NCBI GenBank assembly: GCA_026397915.1
Contig: JAPLTX010000008.1
Span: 309,687-373,686 of the forward strand
Origin: Verrucomicrobiota bacterium
GTDB lineage: Bacteria > Verrucomicrobiota > Verrucomicrobiia > CAIQCK01
Length of the DNA stretch: 64,000 nt
Direction: 5' to 3'
Under the pieces are notes generated by a model, which saw only the letters and a list, made by a program, of their open reading frames with translations, did not search any database and was not told the DNA's origin. This document shows, in pieces, positions 53,191 through 61,420 of the stretch (position 1 is the first letter of the stretch; the number at the start of each line of letters is the position of its first letter). The position numbers were made by a program, and so were the translations under genes.

Positions 53191-53679
53191 TCAGGGCAGC
53201 TTCTCGGCAAGAACCTTGTCGGACTGCTTCTTGCGAAACGCCTTCAGCTTCTCGCGTAGCTCTGGCCGCGAGTTGGCGAGGATGGCGATGGCCAGCAGCG
53301 CCGCATTCGTCGCGCCAGCCTTGCCGATGCCCAGCGTGCCCACGGGAATGCCGCCGGGCATCTGCACGGTGGACAGCAGCGAATCCAGCCCCTTGAGCGA
53401 CGCGCTCTCCATCGGCACACCGAGCACCGGCAGCGTCGTGTGCGCCGCGACCACGCCGGCCAAGTGCGCCGCGCCGCCCGCTGCCGCGATGACGACTTCG
53501 AGGCCGCGCTGTTCCGCCGTGGACACAAATTCGGTGACCGCCTGCGGCGTGCGATGGGCCGACATCACGCGGCAGTCGTTGGCGACGCTGAACTCGTCCA
53601 GTATCGCCTTGCAGTGCTGCATGACGTCCCAGTCCGACTTGCTGCCCATGATCACCGCCACCAGTGGTTTGTTGCTCAT
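53191..53679 (-). CDS. purE: N5-carboxyaminoimidazole ribonucleotide mutase
   Basis: 162 residues, normal length for class I PurE. Motifs GSKSDWDVM, SAHRTPQAV and GGAAHLAGVVAAHT line the active site; the His of SAHRTP is the conserved catalytic-site residue, and GIGKAGATNAALLA completes the family. It moves the carboxyl group in de novo purine synthesis, making CAIR from N5-CAIR. The gene is 22 bases downstream of larB on the same strand. No purK is in the window. Confidence 0.95.
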   Translation of the reverse strand: MSNKPLVAVIMGSKSDWDVMQHCKAILDEFSVANDCRVMSAHRTPQAVTEFVSTAEQRGLEVVIAAAGGAAHLAGVVAAHTTLPVLGVPMESASLKGLDSLLSTVQMPGGIPVGTLGIGKAGATNAALLAIAILANSRPELREKLKAFRKKQSDKVLAEKLP

Positions 53680-53701
53680 CGTCCTCGTCCTCGTAATCGA
53701 A

Positions 53702-54493
53702 TCACTTCTTCGCCGCCATCCGGTTCGCGATCAGCGCCGCCGTCGCGCCCGCGCCGAAACCGTTGTCAATGTTCACCACCGTCAGGCCCGGCGCGCAGCT
53801 CTGGAGCATCGTCATGAGCGCCCCTTCGCCGCGACCGCCGTAACCGTAACCGGTCGAGACGGGCACGCCGATCACCGGCGCGTGCAACAACCCGCGCACG
53901 ACCGCAGGCAGCGCGCCTTCCATGCCCGCGCACACGACCGCGCAGGCGATGTCGGCGTCGTGCATCTGGGGCAATGGCTCGATCAGGCGATGGATGCCGG
54001 CAATGCCGACATCGTAAAATTTCAGCACCTCACAACCCATCAACTCGGCCGTCACGCGCGCTTCTTCCGCCACGCGTAGATCCGCCGTGCCCGCTGCGAC
54101 GACAGCGATACGACCGCCGGTGCGTTTCGCCACGAAGCCGCGCCGCCGCACCACCATTGTTTGCGCCAGCGGGTTGTAGTCGAGTTGAAAACGCTTGCCG
54201 AGTTTGCGCCGGACGAGCGCTGCGCACTCGGTGGTAACGTGCGTGGCCAGCGTCTGGCCCGCCGCCTGGGCCAATCGAGCGAGGATGGCAACGACTTGCT
54301 GGTTGGTTTTGCTGGCGGCGAACACGGCTTCGGGGATGCCGGTGCGCTCGTGACGCTTCAGGTCGAGCCTGGCAAAATGGCCAACCGTCTCGACGGCGTG
54401 CAAACGCGCCGCACTTCCAGTGGTTTGTCTGTGCTTGGCCGTTTTCAAAGCATGACATTCATGCCAACAAATCCGGTTTCCCACAAGCGCCAA
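53702..54493 (-). CDS. larB: LarB-like pyridinium-3,5-bisthiocarboxylate nucleotide synthase family, PurE-related
   Basis: About 263 residues. FARLDLKRHERTGIPEAVFAASKT matches the LarB N-terminal helix and D-x2-R-x2-R-x-G-x-PE region, and the C-terminal PurE-like domain (RIAVVAAGTADLRVAEEARVTAELMG, GIHRLIEPL, VVCAGMEGALPAVVRGLLHAPVIGVPVSTGYG) has the AIR-carboxylase fold. LarB carboxylates nicotinic acid adenine dinucleotide to begin the nickel-pincer cofactor of lactate racemase. The open frame begins with TTG at 54493; the first 35 or so residues are unusual, so the start is uncertain and an internal TTG or GTG may be used. No larC or larE is nearby, so the pathway link is an inference. It adjoins purE, its fold relative. 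Confidence 0.8.
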   Translation of the reverse strand: MALVGNRICWHECHALKTAKHRQTTGSAARLHAVETVGHFARLDLKRHERTGIPEAVFAASKTNQQVVAILARLAQAAGQTLATHVTTECAALVRRKLGKRFQLDYNPLAQTMVVRRRGFVAKRTGGRIAVVAAGTADLRVAEEARVTAELMGCEVLKFYDVGIAGIHRLIEPLPQMHDADIACAVVCAGMEGALPAVVRGLLHAPVIGVPVSTGYGYGGRGEGALMTMLQSCAPGLTVVNIDNGFGAGATAALIANRMAAKK

Positions 54494-54547
54494 GAATGGC
54501 GGGGCGAATCAGGTTTGAAGACAAACAGCCCGATACTTCGGCAGGCG

Positions 54548-55192
54548 CTATTTCTGGCTGGTGTCGGCTGGCGGCGGTTCTGCCAGCAACTTCTTCTTCA
54601 AGTTGTGGCTGTCCAACTCGTCTTCCAGAAGTTGTTCGTATTGTTTGCGCGAGACCTGGCTGCCGTAGTGGCGGATGTGCTCGATGATCATTTCCATCTC
54701 CGGCGCCTTGGCGGTGCGCAGGCGGGTCAATCCCAACAACATCTGGTGCAGCCCGTCCATCTGACCGCCGCGACTGAAGACAACCTCGCCGCGCAACGCG
54801 CGGGCCATTCCTTCGGAGCGAACGTCGCGGAGGGTCTGGGTGACACGAATGATCTCGTCATAGGTCTCCAGCGCCTTCGTTTCCTGGCCGACGGAGTGCG
54901 CGGCTTGGGCGACGCGGAACATCACCATCAGCCGCTCGCGCTTCGCTTCGGGGCCGTTAAGGCAGGTGGCCGCCAGTTCGAAGCAAGCCAACGCCTCGGC
55001 TGGTTCATTTGCGCCCGCGTGAATATCTCCCATCAACGCGCAGACGCGGCCTTGCGACAGGCGGTCGGTGGTCAACCGCAACACCTCCAAACATGAACGC
55101 AGGTGGTTCAGCGCGGCGGCGTTGTCGCCGGCTTGGCGCGCTTCCTGGGCCTGATTGTAATAATCGAGGACTTTTTGTTCTTCAGGACTCAT
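54548..55192 (-). CDS. TPR-like helical protein of unknown function
   Basis: 214 residues with no signal peptide. Helical repeats such as YYNQAQEARQAGDNAAALNHLRSCLEVLRLT, GRVCALMGDIHAGANEPAEALACFELAATCL and MVMFRVAQAAHSVGQETKALETYDEIIRVT are tetratricopeptide-like. The C-terminal segment (IIEHIRHYGSQVSRKQYEQLLEDELDSHNLKKKLL) is a charged helix that may bind a partner. No enzymatic motif. It is upstream of larB and purE on the same strand (54-base gap) and may be the first gene of that operon. Confidence 0.72.
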   Translation of the reverse strand: MSPEEQKVLDYYNQAQEARQAGDNAAALNHLRSCLEVLRLTTDRLSQGRVCALMGDIHAGANEPAEALACFELAATCLNGPEAKRERLMVMFRVAQAAHSVGQETKALETYDEIIRVTQTLRDVRSEGMARALRGEVVFSRGGQMDGLHQMLLGLTRLRTAKAPEMEMIIEHIRHYGSQVSRKQYEQLLEDELDSHNLKKKLLAEPPPADTSQK

Positions 55193-55304
55193 ACGGTGAC
55201 TGTGTCTCGGAGCAGCAGCGTGTTGGAATATCAGGCAAGGGTGGCAATAGATTCATGGTTTCTGCAAGCTCGTTGTTCTGCCGCAAATATAGTTCGTCCT
55301 TCGG

Positions 55305-56198
55305 TCACTGCACCGTTGGGGTGATCCACAGTTGCATTGGCACCGGCTGGCGGTTGCGGTCGTAGGTTGCGAAGAAATTCCGGTGGAACTCTTCGTTCTC
55401 GCCCGGCGCGGCGCTCACCTCGACCTCTTCGCCGTTGGAAACCGTTTTCTCCAGCATCATGCTTTCAAGCGCGAGATTGCGCTGCGCCATACCAGCCATG
55501 AAACTCACCGCCGGCATCACTTGCAGGCGGATGGTGTCGCCGCGCAGCTTCGGCACGACGTAAAGGTTCGCCTTCACTTGCGTCCAGCGCGGGATCGCAG
55601 GCCAGAGGTTGCGGCCGACGCCCCATTGGAACAGCCACGCTGCGTGCGGCGCGGCTGGCGAGACCATCAGCCATGCGCCTTTGCCGCTGGGGACGGTGAC
55701 GGTGGTTTCGTTGGCGGCCGGTGTTGGCGTTGGCGCGGGTGCGCCGCGACGTTCGCCGGGGTTGACGACCGGCGGCGGCGGACCGCCGAAGCGGATTTTT
55801 CCAGGACCGAACGGGCTGGACTGCATGCCGGTCAGTCCCGTGCGGTCGCCGCCGGATATGCCAACGGTCTGGGTTGTGTTTGGCAGCGTGACGAATTCGG
55901 GGTAGCGGACATGGAGCGTGATGTTGCGCGGCGGCCGCTGCAACGACTGGATCAGCGGGCCGATGGACGCGAGCCGCTCGGCGGTGTCGGTGACGCAGAG
56001 TTGGGTGCGCTGCGGGTTCAGCCAGACCTTTGCTTCCGGCGATGTCACCAGTTTGGCGCGCTCCATCACTTCCTCCGGATCGGCAATGCCGAGCAGATAG
56101 GAGCGCGTCACCGGCTCCGCCGCGAAGTCAACGCTCGCAAGCAACAACGTGAAGACCAATACCCGGCGCATCAACGCGAACCTTACCAGATTTGCCAT
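55305..56198 (-). CDS. Exported secretin-N-like domain protein of unknown function
   Basis: 297 residues with a signal peptide (VLVFTLLLASVDFAA). Residues about 45-105 (VWLNPQRTQLCVTDTAERLASIGPLIQSLQRPPRNITLHVRYPEF) look like a secretin N-domain/short NolW-type fold, the module found before the pore in type II and III secretion channels. A Pro-rich linker (about 145-170) then leads to a second beta-rich domain (KANLYVVPKLRGDTIRLQVMPAVSFMAG ... VSNGEEVEVSAAPGENEEFHRNFF). No pore domain is present, so it is not a secretin itself. Function unknown; it stands alone between TPR and MFS genes. Confidence 0.68.
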   Translation of the reverse strand: MANLVRFALMRRVLVFTLLLASVDFAAEPVTRSYLLGIADPEEVMERAKLVTSPEAKVWLNPQRTQLCVTDTAERLASIGPLIQSLQRPPRNITLHVRYPEFVTLPNTTQTVGISGGDRTGLTGMQSSPFGPGKIRFGGPPPPVVNPGERRGAPAPTPTPAANETTVTVPSGKGAWLMVSPAAPHAAWLFQWGVGRNLWPAIPRWTQVKANLYVVPKLRGDTIRLQVMPAVSFMAGMAQRNLALESMMLEKTVSNGEEVEVSAAPGENEEFHRNFFATYDRNRQPVPMQLWITPTVQ

Positions 56199-56265
56199 CG
56201 GCGGTCTATCCTGCGGGGGCGGGACTGAAATACTTCACTTTCCACTTGTGCCGGCGGGGGAGTGA

Positions 56266-57741
56266 TTGGAGACTTATCTTTTTTTAGAGAATGTGAAAAC
56301 GGATTTGGCTGGAACAACTGCGAGAATCGAATCCCGGTCCTCGACGCGGCGGTCGTTGCGGTTGGTGACGACGGCGTGGGCGTTCGGGGCGGCGTGGATG
56401 TTCACCGTGCAGGGCGCGGCGGTGACGCAGTTTGGAAAACTGCTGCATCTGCCGAAGTTTTGGTTTGGCGTGCTCTCGGCGCTGCCGTTCATCGGCGCGC
56501 TGACGCAGCCGGCGGCGAGCTATTTCATCGAGCGTTACGGCCGCCGCAAGCTGCTGTTCCTGGTGACGGGCGTCGCGCACCGGTTGCTGTGGGTGGCGGT
56601 GGCGCTGGTTCCGTGGGTTTGCCCGAACGCGTGGTGGTGGCCGGTGTTGATGGCGCTGACCACGATCTCGTATCTGTGCGGGCATCTCTCCGGTCCCGCG
56701 TGGGTATCGTGGATGGCGGATCTGGTGCCGGTGCAGATTCGCGGGCGATACTTTTCCCGGCGAAACCAGATCGGCCAGATGTCCGGCGTGTGCGTGACGT
56801 TGCTGGTCGGTCACGCGCTGGACGTGGGCCAAACCGCAAGCTCGCTGTGGTTGATGCGAGTTTGCTCGATCGTCCTGGCGCTGGCGGGAATCTCCGGCGC
56901 GGTGGATTACATGATGCACCAGTTCGTGCCGGACACGACAGCAGCGAAGCCGGACACTGGCGTGAGTTTTTGGGCGCTGATGCGCGAGCCGCTGCGCGAC
57001 CGCAATTTCCGCCGGTTTCTCGGCTTCAACGCGGCGTTGACGTTCAGCATCGCCTACGTGTCTCAATTCGTGTGGCTGTATCTGTTCGATGTCGTCCATC
57101 TGTCGAACACGCACGCGAACCTGATGTGGATGGTGATGCAGCTCGGCGTCTGGGCGGTTTCGTATCCGCTCTGGGGCCGCATCATTGACAAGGCGGGCCG
57201 CAAGCCGGTGCTGCTGGTGGCAGGGCTGATGTTTGCGTTCAGCGGCGCGGCGTGGATTTTCGTAACGCCGGAGAACTGGGTCGCGGGCTACGTCGCAGTG
57301 ATTCTGGCGACGGCGGCGTGGCCAGGCGTGGATCTGGCCAACTTCAGTTTATTGCTGGCGATGAGCACTTCGCACGGCGGACGGCGGCAAGGCAGCGCTT
57401 ACGTGGCGGTCAACAGTTTCGTCGTGGGCGTGGCCGGCGTGGCCAGCGGCGTGATCGGCGGCGCGATCGCGCAGTCGTTGCGCGACTGGCACACGACAGT
57501 GTTTGGCTGGCCGCTGACGTATCACAGCGTGCTGTTCCTGCTCACGCTCGTGATGCGGTTGGTGGCGGTGGGCTGGGCGTTCCGCCTCGAGGACCCGCGC
57601 GCCCACGGTCCACGCGCGACGTTGCGGTATCTGGCCACGGATATTTACTCCAACGCCCAGCAGGTCGTTCTGGCTCCCGTGCGACTCCTGGCGCGCGTGG
57701 GACGTTGGACCTACCGGCTCAACCAGCCACGCAAACACTGA
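56266..57741 (+). CDS. MFS-type transporter
   Basis: 491 residues starting at TTG 56266 behind a GGGGGAG ribosome site. It has about 12 hydrophobic segments. Loops with the MFS motif A-type pattern are seen (YFIERYGRRKLLF, PVQIRGRYFSRRNQIGQM, GRIIDKAGRKPVLLVAG). The FWGV-type core (VTTAWAFGAAWMFTVQGAAVTQFGKLL) and the C-terminal basic tail fit a family common in Verrucomicrobia and Planctomycetes with unassigned substrates. It converges with an acyl-CoA synthetase gene (9-base gap). Confidence 0.85.
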   Translation: METYLFLENVKTDLAGTTARIESRSSTRRSLRLVTTAWAFGAAWMFTVQGAAVTQFGKLLHLPKFWFGVLSALPFIGALTQPAASYFIERYGRRKLLFLVTGVAHRLLWVAVALVPWVCPNAWWWPVLMALTTISYLCGHLSGPAWVSWMADLVPVQIRGRYFSRRNQIGQMSGVCVTLLVGHALDVGQTASSLWLMRVCSIVLALAGISGAVDYMMHQFVPDTTAAKPDTGVSFWALMREPLRDRNFRRFLGFNAALTFSIAYVSQFVWLYLFDVVHLSNTHANLMWMVMQLGVWAVSYPLWGRIIDKAGRKPVLLVAGLMFAFSGAAWIFVTPENWVAGYVAVILATAAWPGVDLANFSLLLAMSTSHGGRRQGSAYVAVNSFVVGVAGVASGVIGGAIAQSLRDWHTTVFGWPLTYHSVLFLLTLVMRLVAVGWAFRLEDPRAHGPRATLRYLATDIYSNAQQVVLAPVRLLARVGRWTYRLNQPRKH

Positions 57742-57750
57742 CCTTACAGG

Positions 57751-59337
57751 CTACAACTGCACGCGTTGTCGCAGCTCGGCGTGGCGCGTCTTGCCACTGA
57801 TGGTCTTCGGCAGCGATTCGACGAATTCGATCTCGCGCGGATACTTGTAGGGCGCGGTAACCCGCTTGCAGTGATTCTGCAACTCGGCCCGCAGCGCATC
57901 GCTGGCGGCAAAGCCTTTGCGCAAAACCACGAACGCCTTGACGATCTGCCCGCGCACACTGTCCGGAACGCCAACCACACCGGCTTCCAACACCGCCGGA
58001 TGTTCGATCAGTGCGCTCTCGACCTCGAATGGTCCGATGCGATAGCCGGAACTCTTGATGACGTCGTCGGCACGGCCCACGAACCGGTAGTAACCGTCGG
58101 TATCGCGGATGACGCGGTCGTGTGTGAGATACCAGTCGCCGCGGAACCGCCCGGCGTTCTCCTTGGGATTGCGCCAATACTCCCGGAACAAACCGAGCGG
58201 CCGGCGCGGCGCGATGCGGACAGCCAGTTCGCCCTCCTCGCCGTCCGGCACTTCGCGCAAGTGCTCGTCCAGCACCGCCAGCTCGAAGCCCGGCGTGGCG
58301 CGACCCATCCAGCCCGGCCGCACCTCGTGGCCGAGCGACCGGAAGTTGCCAACCAGCACGACCGACTCGGTTTGGCCGTAGCCTTCGTAGATGGTCAGGC
58401 CCGTGGCGGCCTTCCACACGTTCACCACCTCCGCGTTCAACGGCTCGCCAGCGCTGACGCAATGCCGCAAATGCGGAAATCGCCACGCCGACAAATCCTC
58501 ACGCACGATCATCCGCAACGCCGTCGGCGGCGCGCACCACGTCGTGATTGGATACTGCGCGAGCGTTTGCAGCGCCGTGACCGGCCCGAACTTCCCGCTC
58601 GCGCCCAGCGTGAACACGCACGCGCCCATCTGCCACGGCCCGAAAAAGCTCGACCACGCCGCCTTGGCCCAGCCGGTGTCCGAGATGGTCCACAACACGT
58701 CGCCCGGTTTCAGGTCGAGCCACAACTCGCCCGTCACGCGATGGCCGAGGCCGTAACTGGCCTGCGTGTGAACCACCATCTTCGGCTGGCCAGTTGTGCC
58801 GCTGGTGAAGTAGATGATGCCCGGTTCGTCACCACGCGTCGGCTCCGGATCAAAAGCGGCGTCGGCCGCGCGCAGCCCGGCGTCGAAACCCACCCAGCCA
58901 GCCGGCACAGTTCCGGCGCCTGCGGCGTTTACGAAAATCCGTATTCCCTGAAAATCCTCCGCCTTCGCTGCGCCGTCGCCGTCGGTGACAATCGCGCCGG
59001 CCTCGGCGGACTCCGCGCGGAACCGTATGTCCTTGGCGGTCAACAACGACGTGCCGGGAATCGGCACCGCGCCAAGCCGGATTAACCCCAGCATCGCCAT
59101 CCACCATTGCGGCACACGCGGGAGAACGACGAGCACTTGGTCGCCCCGACGGATGCCTTGCCGCGCAAAGAAAGATGCGGCGCGGCGGGAACACTCGGCC
59201 AGTTGGCGGAAGGAAAACTTCTGCTCATTGCCGCCGGGCGCGTCCACGACCCACAATGCCGCCGCGTCCGGACGCTTGCACGCCCAGCGGTCCATGACAT
59301 CGCGAACAAAGTTGAAACATCCCGACGGTTCCGCCAT
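57751..59337 (-). CDS. AMP-dependent acyl-CoA synthetase (medium-chain type)
   Basis: 528 residues. The AMP-binding P-loop is YFTSGTTGQPKMVVH, with YEGYGQTESV (A5), GWMGRATPG, GDWYLTHDRVIRDTDGYYRFVGRADDVIKSSGYRI (A7/A8) and the catalytic Lys in LPKTISGKTRHAELR. The order and length fit the acetyl/medium-chain acyl-CoA synthetase branch, which activates carboxylic acids to acyl-CoA with ATP. The preferred chain length cannot be predicted. No signal peptide. It is alone on its strand, with a divergent porin gene upstream. Confidence 0.92.
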   Translation of the reverse strand: MAEPSGCFNFVRDVMDRWACKRPDAAALWVVDAPGGNEQKFSFRQLAECSRRAASFFARQGIRRGDQVLVVLPRVPQWWMAMLGLIRLGAVPIPGTSLLTAKDIRFRAESAEAGAIVTDGDGAAKAEDFQGIRIFVNAAGAGTVPAGWVGFDAGLRAADAAFDPEPTRGDEPGIIYFTSGTTGQPKMVVHTQASYGLGHRVTGELWLDLKPGDVLWTISDTGWAKAAWSSFFGPWQMGACVFTLGASGKFGPVTALQTLAQYPITTWCAPPTALRMIVREDLSAWRFPHLRHCVSAGEPLNAEVVNVWKAATGLTIYEGYGQTESVVLVGNFRSLGHEVRPGWMGRATPGFELAVLDEHLREVPDGEEGELAVRIAPRRPLGLFREYWRNPKENAGRFRGDWYLTHDRVIRDTDGYYRFVGRADDVIKSSGYRIGPFEVESALIEHPAVLEAGVVGVPDSVRGQIVKAFVVLRKGFAASDALRAELQNHCKRVTAPYKYPREIEFVESLPKTISGKTRHAELRQRVQL

Positions 59338-59505
59338 GCAACGACTCTACCGATGCCGGCGCGAAACTGAATCTGAAAATGATCCCGCTCTCCTGCCAAA
59401 AAACACGCCGGTGGGCTTTTTTGGCTGTAAATGAGTTCACGTTTTGGGTTTACTGATCAACGAAGCCATGGCGCGACAAACACCGCCGGAACAAGAATTC
59501 TGGAA

Positions 59506-59523
59506 TGTTGACACATGTCAACA
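59506..59523. promoter_or_regulatory. 18-bp palindrome upstream of the porin gene
   Basis: TGTTGACA-CA-TGTCAACA is a perfect inverted repeat (8-bp arms, 2-base spacer), 64 bases before the porin start and inside the 248-base gap from the divergent synthetase gene. It embeds TTGACA (59508-59513), a -35-like hexamer, although no good -10 follows at standard spacing. Such symmetry is typical for a dimeric repressor or activator site; the regulator is not identified. Confidence 0.4.
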
Positions 59524-59586
59524 CACCAGACGCCGACGCCCGGTAACATTCGGCAAACGTCAAGATCAAGGAGCTTCGGAGCCAGC

Positions 59587-61140
59587 ATGAACCAGTCCAT
59601 TGCACGCCGATCCAAAATGTCACAAACTTTCTGTCTTCTCGCGGCTGCCGTCGTCATCACGCTCGGCACAGCAAGCCGCGCCGCCGACTCCGTCAACCCA
59701 TCCCCGCTGCAGCCGGCCTACGCCACGGCCCTGCCAAAACCGGCGGCGCCCGACAACCCGCTGAGTCTCTTCGGCGGCAAGCTGGTGTTCGACATGCAGG
59801 AGCGCATGCGGGTGGAAGAGCGCGACAACAACTTCGATTTCAACAACAACCTCAACGCGGCGACGGACGACCTGTTTGTGTTGAACCGGTTCCGCCTCGG
59901 CATGCTCGCCAGGCCGCTGGACTTCATCACGCTTTACGGGCAGGGACAGGATTCGCGCGAGCTGGCTGCGCGGCGGCAATCGGTGCCGTTTGTGCTTGGC
60001 GCGGAAGGTGACGACCCGTTCGACCTGCGGCAGGGCTGGGTGGAGTTCGGAAACTTGAAGAAGTTTCCGCTCAGCCTGCGTGCCGGCCGGCAGGAACTGC
60101 TCTACGGCGACGAGCGGCTCGTGGGCAACTTCGAGTGGAACAACTTCGCCCGCACATTCGACGCGGTGAAGCTTCACTACGAGAATCCCGACGCGCGGCT
60201 GTGGGTGGACGGCTTCGTCGGCCATGTCGTGACCATTGAGGGCAGGGGACCGGCACAAAATGTCGGTTTCATCACGGACGACGCCAACTGGAACGACACG
60301 CTCGCCGGTTTCTATCTCAGCACGACGCTGTTGCCGATCCAGACGACGGACGTCTATCTCTTCTATCGCCAGAAGCCGAGCAGCGATCCGGTTTATATGG
60401 ACAGCCTCGGCAACACGGCCCGCGCCTACGACATCGCGCAGGAGATTTTCACGATGGGCTTCCGGGTCAAGTCCACGCCGGGCAAACTGAGCGGCTTCGA
60501 CTACGAAGCCGAGGGCGCTTACCAAGTCGGCCGCTCGGCGGGCCAGTTCGGCGCAACAGCTCCTCCCGGCCCGCAGATGCTCGAACACAATGCGTTTGCC
60601 GCGCACGTCGGCGGTGGCTACACGTGGGAGAAGTGGGACTGGAAGCCGCGGCTCGGCGTCGAATACAACATCGCCTCCGGCGACTCCGATCCCAACGACA
60701 ACACCGACCAGTCGTTCCTGAACCTCTTCCCCACCAACCACAAGTTCTACGGCTACATGGATTTCTTCGCGTGGAAGAACGTCCATAATCCCGCCCTCAG
60801 CTTGAAGCTGACGCCCTATCAGGACCCGAAGGCCGCCTGGCGTGCGTTCACCGTCCAGCTCGACGGCCACGCGTTCTGGCTCTACACCAACGAGGACGCA
60901 TGGTATCGCGCCAATGCCGTCACCCGCGTGCGCCCGCTCAACGCCGCCGCCCGCAACGCCGACTCGTTTGTGGGCGAGGAGATTGACCTGACGCTCGCCT
61001 ACTCGCCGTGGAAGTTTCTCAAACTGCAAGCCGGCTACAGCCACTTTTTCGCCGGCGACTATGTCAGCCAGACCGCCGCCGGCGCCGCCGGCGACAGCGA
61101 CGCGAACTTCGGCTACTTGCAAGCGACCATCAGCTTCTGA
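59587..61140 (+). CDS. Alginate-export-type outer membrane porin
   Basis: 517 residues from the ATG at 59587 (CGGAG five bases upstream). Signal peptide SQTFCLLAAAVVITLGTASRAAD. The mature protein is beta-strand-rich with paired aromatic residues, GGKLVFDMQERMRVEERDNNFDFN, FRLGMLARPLDFITLYGQGQDSRE, LRAGRQELLYGDERLVGNFEWNNFARTFDAVKLHYEN and a C-terminal aromatic Phe, all typical of the Alginate_exp family (AlgE-like), whose barrel exports or passes anionic polysaccharides. Downstream of the palindrome, so probably regulated. Whether the glycan is alginate cannot be said. Confidence 0.86.
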   Translation: MNQSIARRSKMSQTFCLLAAAVVITLGTASRAADSVNPSPLQPAYATALPKPAAPDNPLSLFGGKLVFDMQERMRVEERDNNFDFNNNLNAATDDLFVLNRFRLGMLARPLDFITLYGQGQDSRELAARRQSVPFVLGAEGDDPFDLRQGWVEFGNLKKFPLSLRAGRQELLYGDERLVGNFEWNNFARTFDAVKLHYENPDARLWVDGFVGHVVTIEGRGPAQNVGFITDDANWNDTLAGFYLSTTLLPIQTTDVYLFYRQKPSSDPVYMDSLGNTARAYDIAQEIFTMGFRVKSTPGKLSGFDYEAEGAYQVGRSAGQFGATAPPGPQMLEHNAFAAHVGGGYTWEKWDWKPRLGVEYNIASGDSDPNDNTDQSFLNLFPTNHKFYGYMDFFAWKNVHNPALSLKLTPYQDPKAAWRAFTVQLDGHAFWLYTNEDAWYRANAVTRVRPLNAAARNADSFVGEEIDLTLAYSPWKFLKLQAGYSHFFAGDYVSQTAAGAAGDSDANFGYLQATISF

Positions 61141-61176
61141 GTCAGCCCCCGGCTTGTGCAGTATCAGCGGCTCCGC

Positions 61177-61287
61177 TACAGTCGGAGCGATGGCTGCGGA
61201 CGCGTCACAGGAATCAATCACCGGCACGCTGGAGCGGATTCTCTACGTCAACGAGGAGAACCACTACACCGTCGCGTCGTTGCAGCC
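61177..61287. repeat. 111-bp direct repeat, copy A (truncated recD2 5' end)
   Basis: This segment is repeated at 62784-62894, 1607 bases downstream, with two mismatches (both in the leader just before the start codon); the 98 coding bases are identical. It includes the recD2 start and the first 33 codons. Confidence 0.95.
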
Positions 61288-61333
61288 GCCAACGCATCTA
61301 CCGGAAACATACCAATATATACCGAATTGGTAG
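61190..61333 (+). pseudogene. Truncated 5' copy of recD2
   Basis: An ATG at 61190 begins MAADASQESITGTLERILYV and matches the intact RecD2 for 33 residues up to LQP, then leaves the family (PTHLPETYQYIPNW, stop at 61333). The sequence after 61287 is lower in GC and belongs to the fic cassette. It is a left-over or duplicated start of recD2 and is unlikely to be functional. Confidence 0.88.
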
Positions 61334-61394
61334 TTGACTCGAAATGCACCGGGATGTATCAATTTGACAGGAATTGGTAGGAAATCGGTATTTG
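61310..61394 (+). promoter_or_regulatory. Candidate promoter/operator of the fic gene
   Basis: The sequence contains TACCAAT (61310-61316) and ATTGGTA (61326-61332) as an inverted repeat, and the decamer GAATTGGTAG twice in direct order (61324-61333 and 61371-61380). TTGACA (61364-61369) is followed by TATTTG (61389-61394) after 19 bases, with the second decamer between them. This layout suits a repressor-controlled promoter; it is a reading by eye. Confidence 0.4.
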
Positions 61395-61420
61395 AACAAG
61401 ACCCGAATTGAGATGTGGTT

